From the NCBI GenBank assembly GCA_019187185.1, contig JABAQU010000020.1, positions 186,001-250,000 on the forward strand: a stretch of 64,000 bases of DNA, written 5' to 3'. Shown here in pieces: positions 18,074 through 28,115 of the stretch. Numbering within the stretch: position 1 is the stretch's first letter; each line of letters opens with the position of its first letter. Below the pieces are notes generated by a model. That model was not told the DNA's origin. It worked only from the letters and a program-made list of their open reading frames with translations, and made no database searches. This DNA is from Steroidobacteraceae bacterium. Lineage in GTDB: Bacteria > Pseudomonadota > Gammaproteobacteria > Steroidobacterales > Steroidobacteraceae. Both the position numbers and the translations under genes were made by a program.

Positions 18074-18475
18074 TCAGGGCCCCATCGGAACGATCACGAT
18101 CTCGCCGGTCGCAATCCCGGCACCGAGTACAGTCCCCACGATCACGATGGGCATCAGGACGGTGCGTGCTGCGCTGATGCGCCGCACCTGCACCAGCGCG
18201 AGGTCCCCGTAGGGCACGACGACGGGGGTTCCCTCGGCGAGAGTCTCATGCGCCGCCGGCTTCGTAGTGACACCAACGAGTTCCGTCTCACGGAATCCGG
18301 AAATCTCGAGCGACATCCGCTCCCGGTGCTTCGTGACGATGCGGATCGAATCGCCGACCTTCAGACGCAGTTCCGCCGGTGTCGCAGCTCCCGAGGGCGC
18401 GACGGCTCGTGGTGTTGTGCAGGCAAAGGCTGCCGACGCAAGCACGAGTATGGCCAGGTGACCAATGAACCGCAT
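18074..18475 (-). CDS. Small lipoprotein with C-terminal hydrophobic segment
   Basis: A 133-residue lipoprotein (lipobox AFAC, Cys19). The middle region (LRLKVGDSIRIVTKHRERMSLEISGFRETELVG) looks like a small beta-barrel or SH3-like fold. The end (TVLMPIVIVGTVLGAGIATGEIVIV) is hydrophobic and could be a membrane segment. Function unknown. First gene of a likely two-gene operon with the next lipoprotein, four bases away. Confidence 0.65.
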   Translation of the reverse strand: MRFIGHLAILVLASAAFACTTPRAVAPSGAATPAELRLKVGDSIRIVTKHRERMSLEISGFRETELVGVTTKPAAHETLAEGTPVVVPYGDLALVQVRRISAARTVLMPIVIVGTVLGAGIATGEIVIVPMGP

Positions 18476-18658
18476 GGAACCGCGTGCTCATTCGGGGGCG
18501 TGGCGGGGCCCTTGTACACCGGCGCCTCGAGCGGGTCAAATGCACCCGCCCGATCGAGAGGCGGGAGATGTCCACGGCGGCCGCGTGGACCCGCGCGCAC
18601 GCAAGCCCCACGCAGACCGCCGGTGACATCGCGACGCGGCGCGGTGCCGCGTTCGCAC

Positions 18659-19315
18659 TCATTCCTCGACAGTGCAGTCGATCGAAGGCCGATACGACCG
18701 GGTCGCGCACTTCTGCACGACACCGTGTATCGGCTGCGTCCCGAAGTGCTTGCTCGCGGGCAGGCCGATCGTCATCGTCATGTTGGCGTACTTGACGCTG
18801 TCGCCTCCCAGGATGCAGACGGTGACCGGCGACGGATTGCCGAAGGGCGCGGGGACACCATTGCCCGTGATGAACGCGGTGCCGGTGATCGCGAAACCTT
18901 CCTTCACTGCCGGACTGAACTGCGGGCAGCGCGCCGGCCAGTCGGTCGTCAGGACGCCATCGGTCATGCTGATGTGGTGGGTGTGCGCACCCCGCGTCGT
19001 CGGATCGTCCTTGTCCACGGTGCCTTGCACGATGCCGTAGTCCGATGTCTGCATGTCCATCGCCGCCGAGAACTTCGCCGTGCCCCAGCGCTCGTTCACG
19101 ACCAGCGACCACTTGCCACGCATTTCATAGGGCCCGCCCTTGGTGACGGCAGCCGACGGCGTGTGGTCGTTGAGCAGGCCACTGAAATACGACGGCAGCG
19201 TGTCGGGCCGCCAGTGCTCGGGATCGCCTGCCACGCTGTCGCCGAGGCCGAGCGCCGCGGTCGCGACGAGTGCCCCGAGGCCCGCGGAAATCCAGTTCAT
19301 CTGCTGATTGCGCAT
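18659..19315 (-). CDS. Exported protein downstream of di-heme oxidoreductase, unknown function
   Basis: A 218-residue protein with a signal peptide. The start at 19315 (MRNQQMNWISAG) is chosen for its GGGGAGAA ribosome site. Mature regions include YFSGLLNDHTPSAAVTKGGPYEMRGKWSLVVN, GAHTHHISMTDGVL and a Cys-containing C-terminus. The long beta-rich core with GAHTHH could bind a metal, but I cannot name a family. It follows the di-heme cytochrome gene by 131 bases in the same direction, so a joint periplasmic role is likely. Confidence 0.65.
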   Translation of the reverse strand: MRNQQMNWISAGLGALVATAALGLGDSVAGDPEHWRPDTLPSYFSGLLNDHTPSAAVTKGGPYEMRGKWSLVVNERWGTAKFSAAMDMQTSDYGIVQGTVDKDDPTTRGAHTHHISMTDGVLTTDWPARCPQFSPAVKEGFAITGTAFITGNGVPAPFGNPSPVTVCILGGDSVKYANMTMTIGLPASKHFGTQPIHGVVQKCATRSYRPSIDCTVEE

Positions 19316-19446
19316 TGATCTTCTCCCCATGTCGATGTTGGAAGGAATTCCACTTGTCGCGGCCATGCTTCGCCCGGGAGGGCCCGGTCGTCCGGAACAA
19401 AGCGCGACCGAAGCACGAGCGAAACACGAGGCGCCGGCCCCGCGGC

Positions 19447-21036
19447 TCACTCCGGCTCGTTCGGGTCGTTGAACAGGACGCCGAGCCGGATGCTGCCGTG
19501 GCCGCGCTGCGGGTAGCCGGGCGTGGCCGGGTCGCCGGGATCGAGATTCGAGGCCGTGTCATCCGGGGGGAAGAGCACGAGCGAGCCGAGGAACTCGAGG
19601 ACGGCGAGCTGCGCGCCCTCCGGCAGGGCCGCGAACGCGTTGCGCGCTGCGCGCGCCTCGCCACCGTGGCGCAGGATGACTTCGCGCAGGTTGATGCTGC
19701 GCCCGTCGTGGCCGTACGGTGCACTCGAGCCGACGCCCCACAGCGGCTCGGTCATGAACTGCCTCGCGATCGTGCCGTCGTATTGGCGCTCGTGAAAGCG
19801 CGGGCCGAGATCGTGGCGCTTGAGATCGGCATAGAAGTCCCGCACGACAAAACGCCCACCGGCCGGCCACTTGATCGTGGGGTGCCCGGATCTGTCGTCC
19901 TCCTCGACGATCCGCGGCGAGACGGTCGCGTACAGGCGGTTCATCCCGCCCTCCTGCGGCGCATAGCGCGTCTCGACATCGGCGACGCGCCGGTCGTGCT
20001 CGATCACGAGGTTCGGCACGTGGCAGTCGGTGCAGCCGAGGGTCTTCATCAGCCGTCGACCCGCGTGCGTGAGCGGCGTCTGGCGGTAGGTGGCGGGCCG
20101 GAAGTAGTTGAGGAGATAGAACTCGAGATAATCGACGAGCGCGGCCGGAACCTCATTCACGACTCCGTCGTCATCAGGGTCCTGCGACGCACTGCGCGCC
20201 AGCGGGGCGCGCACGGGATCCCTGGACCCGTCGAACACGCGGCCGGCGGGCGAGATGACGCGGCGACCTTGCGCGGCCGCGGTCAGCAAAGAGTCGACGG
20301 CCTGCAGGCCCATCTCGTCGTTCAAGGCCCCGACGACGAACTCGCGAATCGAGGCGACGGCACCCTGCGCGAAGAACGGCCGCACACGAAGGTCTGAATC
20401 GACCCCTTCGACGCCTGACGTATCGACGCGGCCCAGCGCCGACACCCGGAGCACGCCGTAGGAGATCCCCTTGCTGTGAAGCGGCTGCGTCACGGCCCGG
20501 CGCCCGCTGCGCGCCTCGGCTATCGCACGCTCGCGGATCGCGCGCAGATCCTGCGTGATCTCGTCGGCGAGCATCTCCTGCACACCGAGGCCAAACAGGT
20601 GCGGCGCGTCGCGACTGTCGGGACGGGTCGCGACATCGCCCCCAAAGCCCGCGGCGCCGCGCGGTCGCCCGTGACAGCCTGCACAGCTGTCGGCGAAGCC
20701 CGCGCCGATCGCGGCCTCGGTCGCGACATCGCCCATGCCGTCGTGCGCGCGCGGGCCGAGCCCCTGGACCCGCGTGAACTTGCGCTGGAAGAGCTGCCGA
20801 CCCCGGCGGATCGCGCGGGCCGGGTCGCGCGCGATCAGGTAGTGCGACGAGTCCGGGACCAGCCAGCCTCCGCTGCCGGCACCGATCTGCTCATCGAGTG
20901 ACTTCGCAATGCCTGCCCGTTCCGCGTTCGGCGCCTGCGTCAGGTCCGTGAGCTGTGCACGCGCGTGGGGTGCGCTCACCAGCGCGAGCCCCAAAACCGC
21001 CACGGCACGTCCGACTCCATAGTCGATTGCGCTCAT
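19447..21036 (-). CDS. Di-heme c-type cytochrome oxidoreductase (thiol oxidoreductase/CcpA-like)
   Basis: A 529-residue periplasmic protein with a signal peptide (to about residue 27) and two heme c sites: DSCAGCHGRPRG in the first half and GCTDCHVPN in the second. Overall order (CxxCH, DDGVVNEVPAALVDYLEFYLLNYF, second CxxCH, SAPYGHDGRSINLREVILRHGGEA near the end) fits the di-heme oxidoreductase family once called thiol oxidoreductases, related to MauG/cytochrome c peroxidases. The start at 21036 is preceded by GGAGAGGA. It is divergent from a CadC-like regulator with a PD40 sensor, which probably controls it. The electron donor and substrate are unknown. Confidence 0.88.
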   Translation of the reverse strand: MSAIDYGVGRAVAVLGLALVSAPHARAQLTDLTQAPNAERAGIAKSLDEQIGAGSGGWLVPDSSHYLIARDPARAIRRGRQLFQRKFTRVQGLGPRAHDGMGDVATEAAIGAGFADSCAGCHGRPRGAAGFGGDVATRPDSRDAPHLFGLGVQEMLADEITQDLRAIRERAIAEARSGRRAVTQPLHSKGISYGVLRVSALGRVDTSGVEGVDSDLRVRPFFAQGAVASIREFVVGALNDEMGLQAVDSLLTAAAQGRRVISPAGRVFDGSRDPVRAPLARSASQDPDDDGVVNEVPAALVDYLEFYLLNYFRPATYRQTPLTHAGRRLMKTLGCTDCHVPNLVIEHDRRVADVETRYAPQEGGMNRLYATVSPRIVEEDDRSGHPTIKWPAGGRFVVRDFYADLKRHDLGPRFHERQYDGTIARQFMTEPLWGVGSSAPYGHDGRSINLREVILRHGGEARAARNAFAALPEGAQLAVLEFLGSLVLFPPDDTASNLDPGDPATPGYPQRGHGSIRLGVLFNDPNEPE

Positions 21037-21102
21037 GCTGTCCTCTCCTTGCCCTGTGCAGGCCACTTGAACGCGAGGAACGCTCACGGTCAGGAGGGAA
21101 AC

Positions 21103-21153
21103 GCGAATAAAGTGCGAGAGAATGGCGAGGAGCAGGCCGGGATGATCATCCCG
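21103..21153. promoter_or_regulatory. 11-bp repeats and 16-bp palindrome between oxidoreductase and regulator genes
   Basis: Three blocks at exact 11-bp period begin GCGAA (21103), GCGAG (21114) and GCGAG (21125). Three bases after the last block is a perfect palindrome, CGGGATGATCATCCCG (21138-21153). Only five bases recur per block, so chance cannot be excluded in GC-rich DNA. The setting matches the repeats found beside the other two CadC-like regulators. Confidence 0.4.
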
Positions 21154-21200
21154 CAGGGCTGTCGGCGCGTAATCGCTGCCACTGGGAGGGCATCGGGCGC

Positions 21201-23312
21201 ATGAGCGTGTCACGACCGGACTTCACACTCGGCGACTGGCTCGTTCGCCCGAGCCTCGCCACGATCGAGCGCGGTGCCGACGCGGTGCACGTCACGCCGC
21301 GGTCGATGGCGGTCCTGATCCACCTCGCCGATGCGCAGGGCCGGGTGGTGTCGCGAAACGACCTCCTGGATGCCGTGTGGCCCGGCATGGCGGTGACCCC
21401 GGACGCGCTGTCGCAATGTGTCGTCGAATTGCGCAAGGCATTTGGCGACGACCCGAAGAATCCCGCCGTGATCCAGACGATTCCGAAAATCGGGTTGCGG
21501 CTCATCGTGCCGGTGGCGACCGTGACGCCCGAAGCGGCGATGGCGCAGCCCGTCCCGCCAGCGCCCGCGTCTCGACGATCACCGGCGTCGCGCCTCGCGG
21601 TCTTCACCGGAATCATCGTCCTCGTGACCGGCGGCATGGTGCTTTTCTGGCGCACTCCGCCGCAGCGCGCCACGCCGGACCCGTTGATCGGCGCGGACTT
21701 CACCCAGGTAACGGACTTCATCGGATCGGAAGAGCACGCGGCGATCTCGCCGGATGGCCGGGTGATTGCGTTCCTCTCCGACCGTGACGGCGAGTGGGAT
21801 GTCCTCGTGACGCAGGCAGGCAGCGGCGACTACGAGAACCTGACACGCGGCCGGATCACCGGATTGCGCAATGCAGCCGTACGCATGCTCGATTTTTCGC
21901 CCACCGGATCCGATGTGATGATCTGGTCGAGGAATCACGGCTGGCGCATCCCGGTCGTCGGCGGCGATCTGCGCCCCGGGGCAGAAGGCGTCGCGGAGAT
22001 CGCGTGGTCGCGGGACCTGAAGCGCGTCGTCTACCACCCCGCCGCACCGGGCGATCCGCTCTTCGTGGCCGACGCCGACGACATCGGTCGCGGCCGGCAG
22101 ATCTACGTCGCGCCAGCGGGAATTCATTGCCACTTTCCGCTCTGGTCCGCCGATGGCGGCACGATCTACTTCGTGCAGGGGTTCGTACCCGACGAAATGG
22201 ATATCTGGCAGATTCCCGCGAGCGGCGGCGCCCCGGAGCGCCTCACGCACCACAACTCGCGGGTCAGCTTTCCGACGCTGATCGATGCACGCACCCTGCT
22301 CTACCTCGCCACTGCCGAAGATGGATCCGGACCCTGGATCCACGCGCTCGATCTCGAACGACGCACGACGCAGCGCCTCAAGGCCGCGAGCAACGCGTAC
22401 ACATCGCTCGCCGCTTCGGCCGACGGTCGGCACCTGGTGGCCACCGAGGCGCATCCGACAGCGAGCCTCTGGAGCATACAACTGGCAGAGGGCATCGCGG
22501 GTGCGGCAGCGGTGACCCCGATTCCCATTCACACCCAGCGCGGCGTGTCGCCGCGCCTCGCCTCCGGTGCGCTGCTGTACCGGGCACCCAAGGCGGGAAC
22601 CGACGCAATCTGGAAGCTCGACGAAGCAGGGCAGGCGCGGGAGCTGTGGAGCGGCCGGGAGGGCCGCGTCATCGACGGCCCGGCACTGCGCGCGGATGGC
22701 CAGCGCATCGCGTTCACGGTGCAGAGCCGGGGCCGGACCTGGCTCCATGTGATGAATGCGGACGGCAGTGGCGCACGCAGACTCGCGCCACAGCTCGACG
22801 TGCGCGGTACGCCCGCGTGGTCACCGGATGGCAAGTGGATTGCGATTGCTGCCCTCGAGGGCCATGAGCCGCGGCTCTTCAAGATTCCTGCCGACGGAGG
22901 ATCGCCTGTCGCGCTGACCGAGGGTTATGCACTCGATCCGGTGTGGTCACCTTCGGGCCGCTTTCTCGTCTACTCCGCCGCCGATCTCGGCACCGTCTTC
23001 GAAGTGCGCGCGATCGCAGCGGACGGCACACCGTACGACATGCCCAGACTCGAGCTGAATCGGGGGTCGAGGCGCCTTGCGTTTCTCGGCGCAGACGAGC
23101 ACAGTCTCGTGTTCCTGAAAGGCGAAATGGCGCACAAGGAATTCTGGACCGTCGACCTTCGAAGCGGCAGGCAACGCGCCCTGACGGCACTCGGGCCCGG
23201 CGAAGTCATCCAGGATTTCGATGTCGCGCGCGACGGCCGCCGCATCGTGTTCGACCGCGCGCACGAGGCATCAGACATCGTTCTGATCCAGCGGGCGGAC
23301 CGGGCAGAGTAG
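21201..23312 (+). CDS. CadC-like membrane regulator with periplasmic PD40 beta-propeller
   Basis: A 703-residue one-component regulator. Residues 8-105 are an OmpR-type winged helix (VTPRSMAVLIHLADAQG, LLDAVWPGMAVTPDALSQCVVELRKAFGDD, PKIGLRLIVPV). One membrane helix lies at ~131-150. The rest is a periplasmic TolB-like propeller with repeated blades such as AAISPDGRVIAFLSDRDG, AWSPDGKWIAIAA and VWSPSGRFLVYSA. The ATG follows GGGAGG. The propeller presumably senses a protein or ligand and alters the DNA-binding head. It is divergent from the di-heme oxidoreductase operon, its likely target. Confidence 0.9.
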   Translation: MSVSRPDFTLGDWLVRPSLATIERGADAVHVTPRSMAVLIHLADAQGRVVSRNDLLDAVWPGMAVTPDALSQCVVELRKAFGDDPKNPAVIQTIPKIGLRLIVPVATVTPEAAMAQPVPPAPASRRSPASRLAVFTGIIVLVTGGMVLFWRTPPQRATPDPLIGADFTQVTDFIGSEEHAAISPDGRVIAFLSDRDGEWDVLVTQAGSGDYENLTRGRITGLRNAAVRMLDFSPTGSDVMIWSRNHGWRIPVVGGDLRPGAEGVAEIAWSRDLKRVVYHPAAPGDPLFVADADDIGRGRQIYVAPAGIHCHFPLWSADGGTIYFVQGFVPDEMDIWQIPASGGAPERLTHHNSRVSFPTLIDARTLLYLATAEDGSGPWIHALDLERRTTQRLKAASNAYTSLAASADGRHLVATEAHPTASLWSIQLAEGIAGAAAVTPIPIHTQRGVSPRLASGALLYRAPKAGTDAIWKLDEAGQARELWSGREGRVIDGPALRADGQRIAFTVQSRGRTWLHVMNADGSGARRLAPQLDVRGTPAWSPDGKWIAIAALEGHEPRLFKIPADGGSPVALTEGYALDPVWSPSGRFLVYSAADLGTVFEVRAIAADGTPYDMPRLELNRGSRRLAFLGADEHSLVFLKGEMAHKEFWTVDLRSGRQRALTALGPGEVIQDFDVARDGRRIVFDRAHEASDIVLIQRADRAE

Positions 23313-23339
23313 GCCTCCGCCACCGCGCTGCCTCATTAC

Positions 23340-24656
23340 TCAGCGCGTCTTGTCGACGTAGACGACGCCCTGCTTCATCACGAACGTCGGGTGCTCGGTC
23401 GCGTGGATGTCCAGGAGCGGGTTGCCGGGCAGCGCGACGATGTCCGCGTCCTTGCCGGCTTCGATCGTGCCCGTCACCTTGTCGATGCCGAGCAGCTTCG
23501 ACGCGTTGGCGGTCGCCGCCATCAGCGCATCGGCCGGGCTCATGCCGTTCTTCGTCATCAGCGCAAACTCGCGCGCGTTCAGGCCGTGCGGTTCGACGGC
23601 CGAGTCGGTGCCGAACGCCACCGGCACGCCGATCTTCACTGCGCGCTGAAACATCTGCTGCATGGCCGCTGCGGCCGCGATCGCCTTGTCGCGGATCGCC
23701 GGCGGGTACGTGTCGGCCTTCTCACCGACCCAGTCGCCCGCGAACAGCGTGGGCACGAGGTAGATGCCCTTCTGCTTCATGAGCCGCAGCGTGTCGTCCG
23801 TGAGGAACGTGCCGTGTTCGATCGAATCGACGCCGGCTTTGATCGCCATCTTTGCCGCGAGGTCACCGTGACAGTGCGCCGCGACCTTGCGGTGCCACGT
23901 GTGCGCCTCGGAGACGATGGCGTCCATCTCCTCCTGCGTGAGCTCCGGCACATCGACCGGATCGGTGAGCGACAGCACGCCGCCCGAAGGCATGAACTTG
24001 ATGACGTCGGCGCCGAACTTCATCTGGTAGCGCACGGCCGCCCGGCACTCTTCGGGACCGTTGCAAACACCCTGGACAGGGCCGGCCGGCGGAATCAGCT
24101 GAGGAGGATATGGCGCCTGGTCGGCGTGGCCGCCGGTGGAACCCACCGCGTAGTTCGCCACCAGCATGCGCGGGCCGGGCACGGCGCCTGCGTTGATGGC
24201 ATTGCGCAGACCGACCGAAATGAAGTCGGTGGAGCCGAGGTCGCGCACGCTCGTGAACCCGGCCTCCAGCGTCTCCTTCGCGTACTTCGTCGCGTAGATC
24301 GCCTGCTCGGCGGGGAATCGCATGATGCCCTGATAAAACCCCAGGTACCAGTTGTCGACGCTCTCGTCACCCATGTGCACGTGCGAGTCGATCATCCCGG
24401 GCATGAGCGTCGCGTCGCCGAGGTCGATGACCTGCGCGCCCGCCGGGGTCGCGGCCGATGCGCCGACGGCGAGTATCCTGCCGTCCGACACGACGATCAC
24501 CGCACCGTCGGTCAGGCGCCCCGTCACACCATCGAACAGGTGGGCCGCCTTCAGAACGACAGGCCGTGCCTGCGCGGGTGTCCGGGCGGCGAGCGGCGTC
24601 GTGAGCAGCACCGTCGCGCACGCGACGAGGATCGCAATCATCTGTCGATGTGACAT
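23340..24656 (-). CDS. Exported amidohydrolase (imidazolonepropionase/prolidase-like)
   Basis: A 438-residue metal-dependent amidohydrolase with a signal peptide (start 24656, GGAG ribosome site; cleavage after PLAA). Metal-binding and active-site blocks are MIDSHVHMG (HxH), the AAHCHGDLAAKMAIKAGVDSIEHG region (two His) and FGTDSAVEPHG (Asp). The composite domain frames the barrel at both ends (HLFDGVTGRLTDGAVIVVSDGRI; KDADIVALPGNPLLDI). This subgroup includes Xaa-Pro and Xaa-Arg dipeptidases and other cyclic-amide or carbamate hydrolases. Substrate unknown; location periplasmic. Confidence 0.9.
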   Translation of the reverse strand: MSHRQMIAILVACATVLLTTPLAARTPAQARPVVLKAAHLFDGVTGRLTDGAVIVVSDGRILAVGASAATPAGAQVIDLGDATLMPGMIDSHVHMGDESVDNWYLGFYQGIMRFPAEQAIYATKYAKETLEAGFTSVRDLGSTDFISVGLRNAINAGAVPGPRMLVANYAVGSTGGHADQAPYPPQLIPPAGPVQGVCNGPEECRAAVRYQMKFGADVIKFMPSGGVLSLTDPVDVPELTQEEMDAIVSEAHTWHRKVAAHCHGDLAAKMAIKAGVDSIEHGTFLTDDTLRLMKQKGIYLVPTLFAGDWVGEKADTYPPAIRDKAIAAAAAMQQMFQRAVKIGVPVAFGTDSAVEPHGLNAREFALMTKNGMSPADALMAATANASKLLGIDKVTGTIEAGKDADIVALPGNPLLDIHATEHPTFVMKQGVVYVDKTR

Positions 24657-24810
24657 GAGAAAGCTCCATCCAGGAGACGGTGAGGGAACTTCGGCGCCCG
24701 CCATGGTAGCGCAGTGGGGCACGCAGGGTGGCGCCCGATGCACCTGGACATCGATCGCGAGTTCGTCATCGTCGATCGTGAAGCATGCGTGACCGGTGCA
24801 TGAGCCTGCC

Positions 24811-25836
<1,026 letters not shown>

Positions 25837-26022
25837 TCAATCCTCGATGGTGTTGGTTCAGTTGAAGACGACTTACTCTCTCACGAGCTGGGGCGCGCTG
25901 CGCAGCGCCTTATGCGATCATTCTCGATGTACACACAAGGATCTCATGGGTTCGGTCAAAGGATGATGAAGCCCTTCCGTCTCTTCGCGCTTGCCCGCTT
26001 CATCGCCTGATCCGGTTGCCGC

Positions 26023-27357
26023 TTGGACAATCTCACACATACGCTCGCGGGTGTCCTGCTCGGCGAAACACTGGCACGCACGACGTCTGCCGATCCCACC
26101 GGGCTGTCGCAACCGCAGCGGCGCAACCTGCTCGTGACGCTGATGGCAGTGGGCAGCAACCTGCCCGACCTCGATTTCCTCTCGTCTGCGATCAGCGGCA
26201 ACAAGATCGAGTATCTGCTTGAGCATCGGGGCTACACGCATACCGTGATCGGCGCGCTCGGCGGTGCGGCGCTGTTGTACGTGGCGGGTGAGGCCTGGTG
26301 TCGCTGGAAGCGCTGGCCGCTCGCGACGCGCGACCGCGTGCATTTCGCTGCCGCGACGCTGCTCGCATTGTTGTTGCACATCGCAATGGATTTCACCAAC
26401 AACTACGGCGTGCATCCGTTCTGGCCGGTCGACAATCGCTGGTTTTACGGCGACACGATCTTTATCTGGGAACCACTGCTGTGGACCGCGGCGACGCCGC
26501 TGGTCTTCATCCTGCGCACGATGACGGCACGCGTGCTGGTCGGCGCCCTGCTGGCCGCCGCGCTGGTGGTCTGTTTCGCCAGTGGTCTCGTGCCTATCGG
26601 ATTCGCCGTACTCGCAATCGGGCTGACATTGGCGATGCTGGGTATTGCACGCAAGGCGAAACCCGTCACGGCACTGTGTGCCGGCATTGCCCTCTGGGTG
26701 TCGATCACCGCGACCTTCGCCATCGGTCATCACGCCACTGAAACGCAGGTGCGCCGCTTTGCTGAAGATGCCTGGCCGAACATGACGGTGCTGGACTATG
26801 CGCTCACGCCGTTTCCCGCCAACCCCGTGTGCTGGGATGTATTGCTGCCGATGACCGACGCCGATCACTACGTGGCCCGGCGCGCCACCTGGTCGCTGTG
26901 GCCTGACGTGCTGCCGGCCGCGCGCTGTCCCGGTCGCGAGGCGCTGAGCCATGGCACGGCGCCCATGAGGCGCGTGGGGATCGACGATTCGCCGGCGGCG
27001 ACCTGGGAAGGTGAAGTCGTCATGCCTCGCACCGAGATTGCGGAGCTGGCCGCCCGCTACTGTGACGCCGCAGCCTTCATGCGCTTCGCGCGAGTGCCGT
27101 GGGCCATGCAACGCGGACACACCTGGATCATCGGCGATCTGCGCTACGACCGCGAAGCGGAGCTGGGATTCGCCGAGATCGAACTCACGGACGATCCGGC
27201 GACGTGCCCCTCATCGCCACCGCCGTGGCTGCCGCCCCGCGGCGAGCTGCTGGAAACTCATGGACAGGAAAGCGTTGGCGGCGCCCGCGGATTCTCAGTA
27301 CCGGGGTTTCGCGGCGACGCGTTCGATCCTGCCACACGCGATCGGCAAGGTGACTGA
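26023..27357 (+). CDS. YdjM-like membrane-bound metal-dependent hydrolase family (DUF457), TTG start
   Basis: A 444-residue membrane protein of the YdjM/DUF457 family. The family signature MDNLTHTLAG starts exactly at a TTG codon (26023), and no ATG or GTG fits, so TTG is the probable start. Putative metal ligands are in NLPDLDFLS, EHRGYTHTVIG and LHIAMDFTNNYG. About five hydrophobic helices occupy residues 80-250 and a soluble tail follows. In E. coli the family is LexA-regulated, but I see no clear LexA box here. The last 63 bases overlap the 3' end of the convergent exported-protein gene. Confidence 0.85.
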   Translation: MDNLTHTLAGVLLGETLARTTSADPTGLSQPQRRNLLVTLMAVGSNLPDLDFLSSAISGNKIEYLLEHRGYTHTVIGALGGAALLYVAGEAWCRWKRWPLATRDRVHFAAATLLALLLHIAMDFTNNYGVHPFWPVDNRWFYGDTIFIWEPLLWTAATPLVFILRTMTARVLVGALLAAALVVCFASGLVPIGFAVLAIGLTLAMLGIARKAKPVTALCAGIALWVSITATFAIGHHATETQVRRFAEDAWPNMTVLDYALTPFPANPVCWDVLLPMTDADHYVARRATWSLWPDVLPAARCPGREALSHGTAPMRRVGIDDSPAATWEGEVVMPRTEIAELAARYCDAAAFMRFARVPWAMQRGHTWIIGDLRYDREAELGFAEIELTDDPATCPSSPPPWLPPRGELLETHGQESVGGARGFSVPGFRGDAFDPATRDRQGD

Positions 27358-27951
27358 CGCAGGAATCGGTCCGAGCGAAGCGACCGTTGGCGGCAATGCC
27401 GGACTGGCCGGGACACCATGGATGTACACGACGCGCTTGTCGAGATCGAGCTTCTGTCCGGGAAACGCCTTCGCGAATGTGGTGCTCAACGCCTTCAGCG
27501 ACACGGTTTGATGATAGTGGTACGCGCCGCGCGCGTCCGCTTTCGGATAGGTCCCATGCGCGACGTCCATCCCGGCCGGATCGCTGTCGAATGGCACCAT
27601 CGTGGTCCCGGACGTGTTGCCGGTCTCGATCAGGTCGACAATTCCGTCGTGATTGGCGTCGGCCACAGCGGTTGGGCAACTCGCAGGCTGTCCGTTCGCG
27701 AAGCCATGGAAATGTTGCCAATGCACCGTGTCTGACGGCGCCCCGTGCACGCGCACATCGATCGTGACGTTGTCACCATCAATAATGAATCGTGCCTCCC
27801 CGGTGGTGGAACCTTTCGTGGTCCCGGCATTCATGGCTTTCAGGTGGGCCACATACATCGCGTGGTCGGGGGTGGCGGCAACAGCGCCAAATGGGGCGAT
27901 GACAAGGACGCCGGCGATCAGCGCCAGCGAGTGCAGATGTGTAGCGTTCAT
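27295..27951 (-). CDS. Exported CHRD-like protein with EF-hand-like loop
   Basis: A 218-residue exported protein: signal peptide of ~25 residues (cleavage after AVAA), a segment resembling a CHRD domain (YVAHLKAMN, GEARFIIDGDNVTIDVRVHGAP), His-rich HWQHFHGF, and a calcium-loop-like DANHDGIVDLIETGNTSG. The family assignment is tentative. The His clusters and the Asp-rich loop suggest metal binding. The start at 27951 begins the signal peptide; the longer upstream frame overlaps the divergent gene's promoter. Its 3' end overlaps the YdjM-like gene by 63 bases on the opposite strand. Confidence 0.7.
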   Translation of the reverse strand: MNATHLHSLALIAGVLVIAPFGAVAATPDHAMYVAHLKAMNAGTTKGSTTGEARFIIDGDNVTIDVRVHGAPSDTVHWQHFHGFANGQPASCPTAVADANHDGIVDLIETGNTSGTTMVPFDSDPAGMDVAHGTYPKADARGAYHYHQTVSLKALSTTFAKAFPGQKLDLDKRVVYIHGVPASPALPPTVASLGPIPASVTLPIACGRIERVAAKPRY

Positions 27952-28115
27952 TGCGGATCTCCGTGAGTCTGCATCGCCCCAACGACCGGGGCGAAGGTGT
28001 CGAGTCAGACCACGCAGGCGCTCGAGGGTTGCATCTGATTGCAAACAGCGAGCAGGATACGGCAGTTTCCGCGGCGCAGCGGCCGGTCCGCGCGCGAGAC
28101 TGCACGGGAGGCAAG

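Noticed and set aside
27951..28115. N-terminal extension of the unknown lipoprotein gene
   Set aside because: The ATG at 28116 has a strong ribosome site and starts a signal peptide; the extension would overlap the divergent gene's start.
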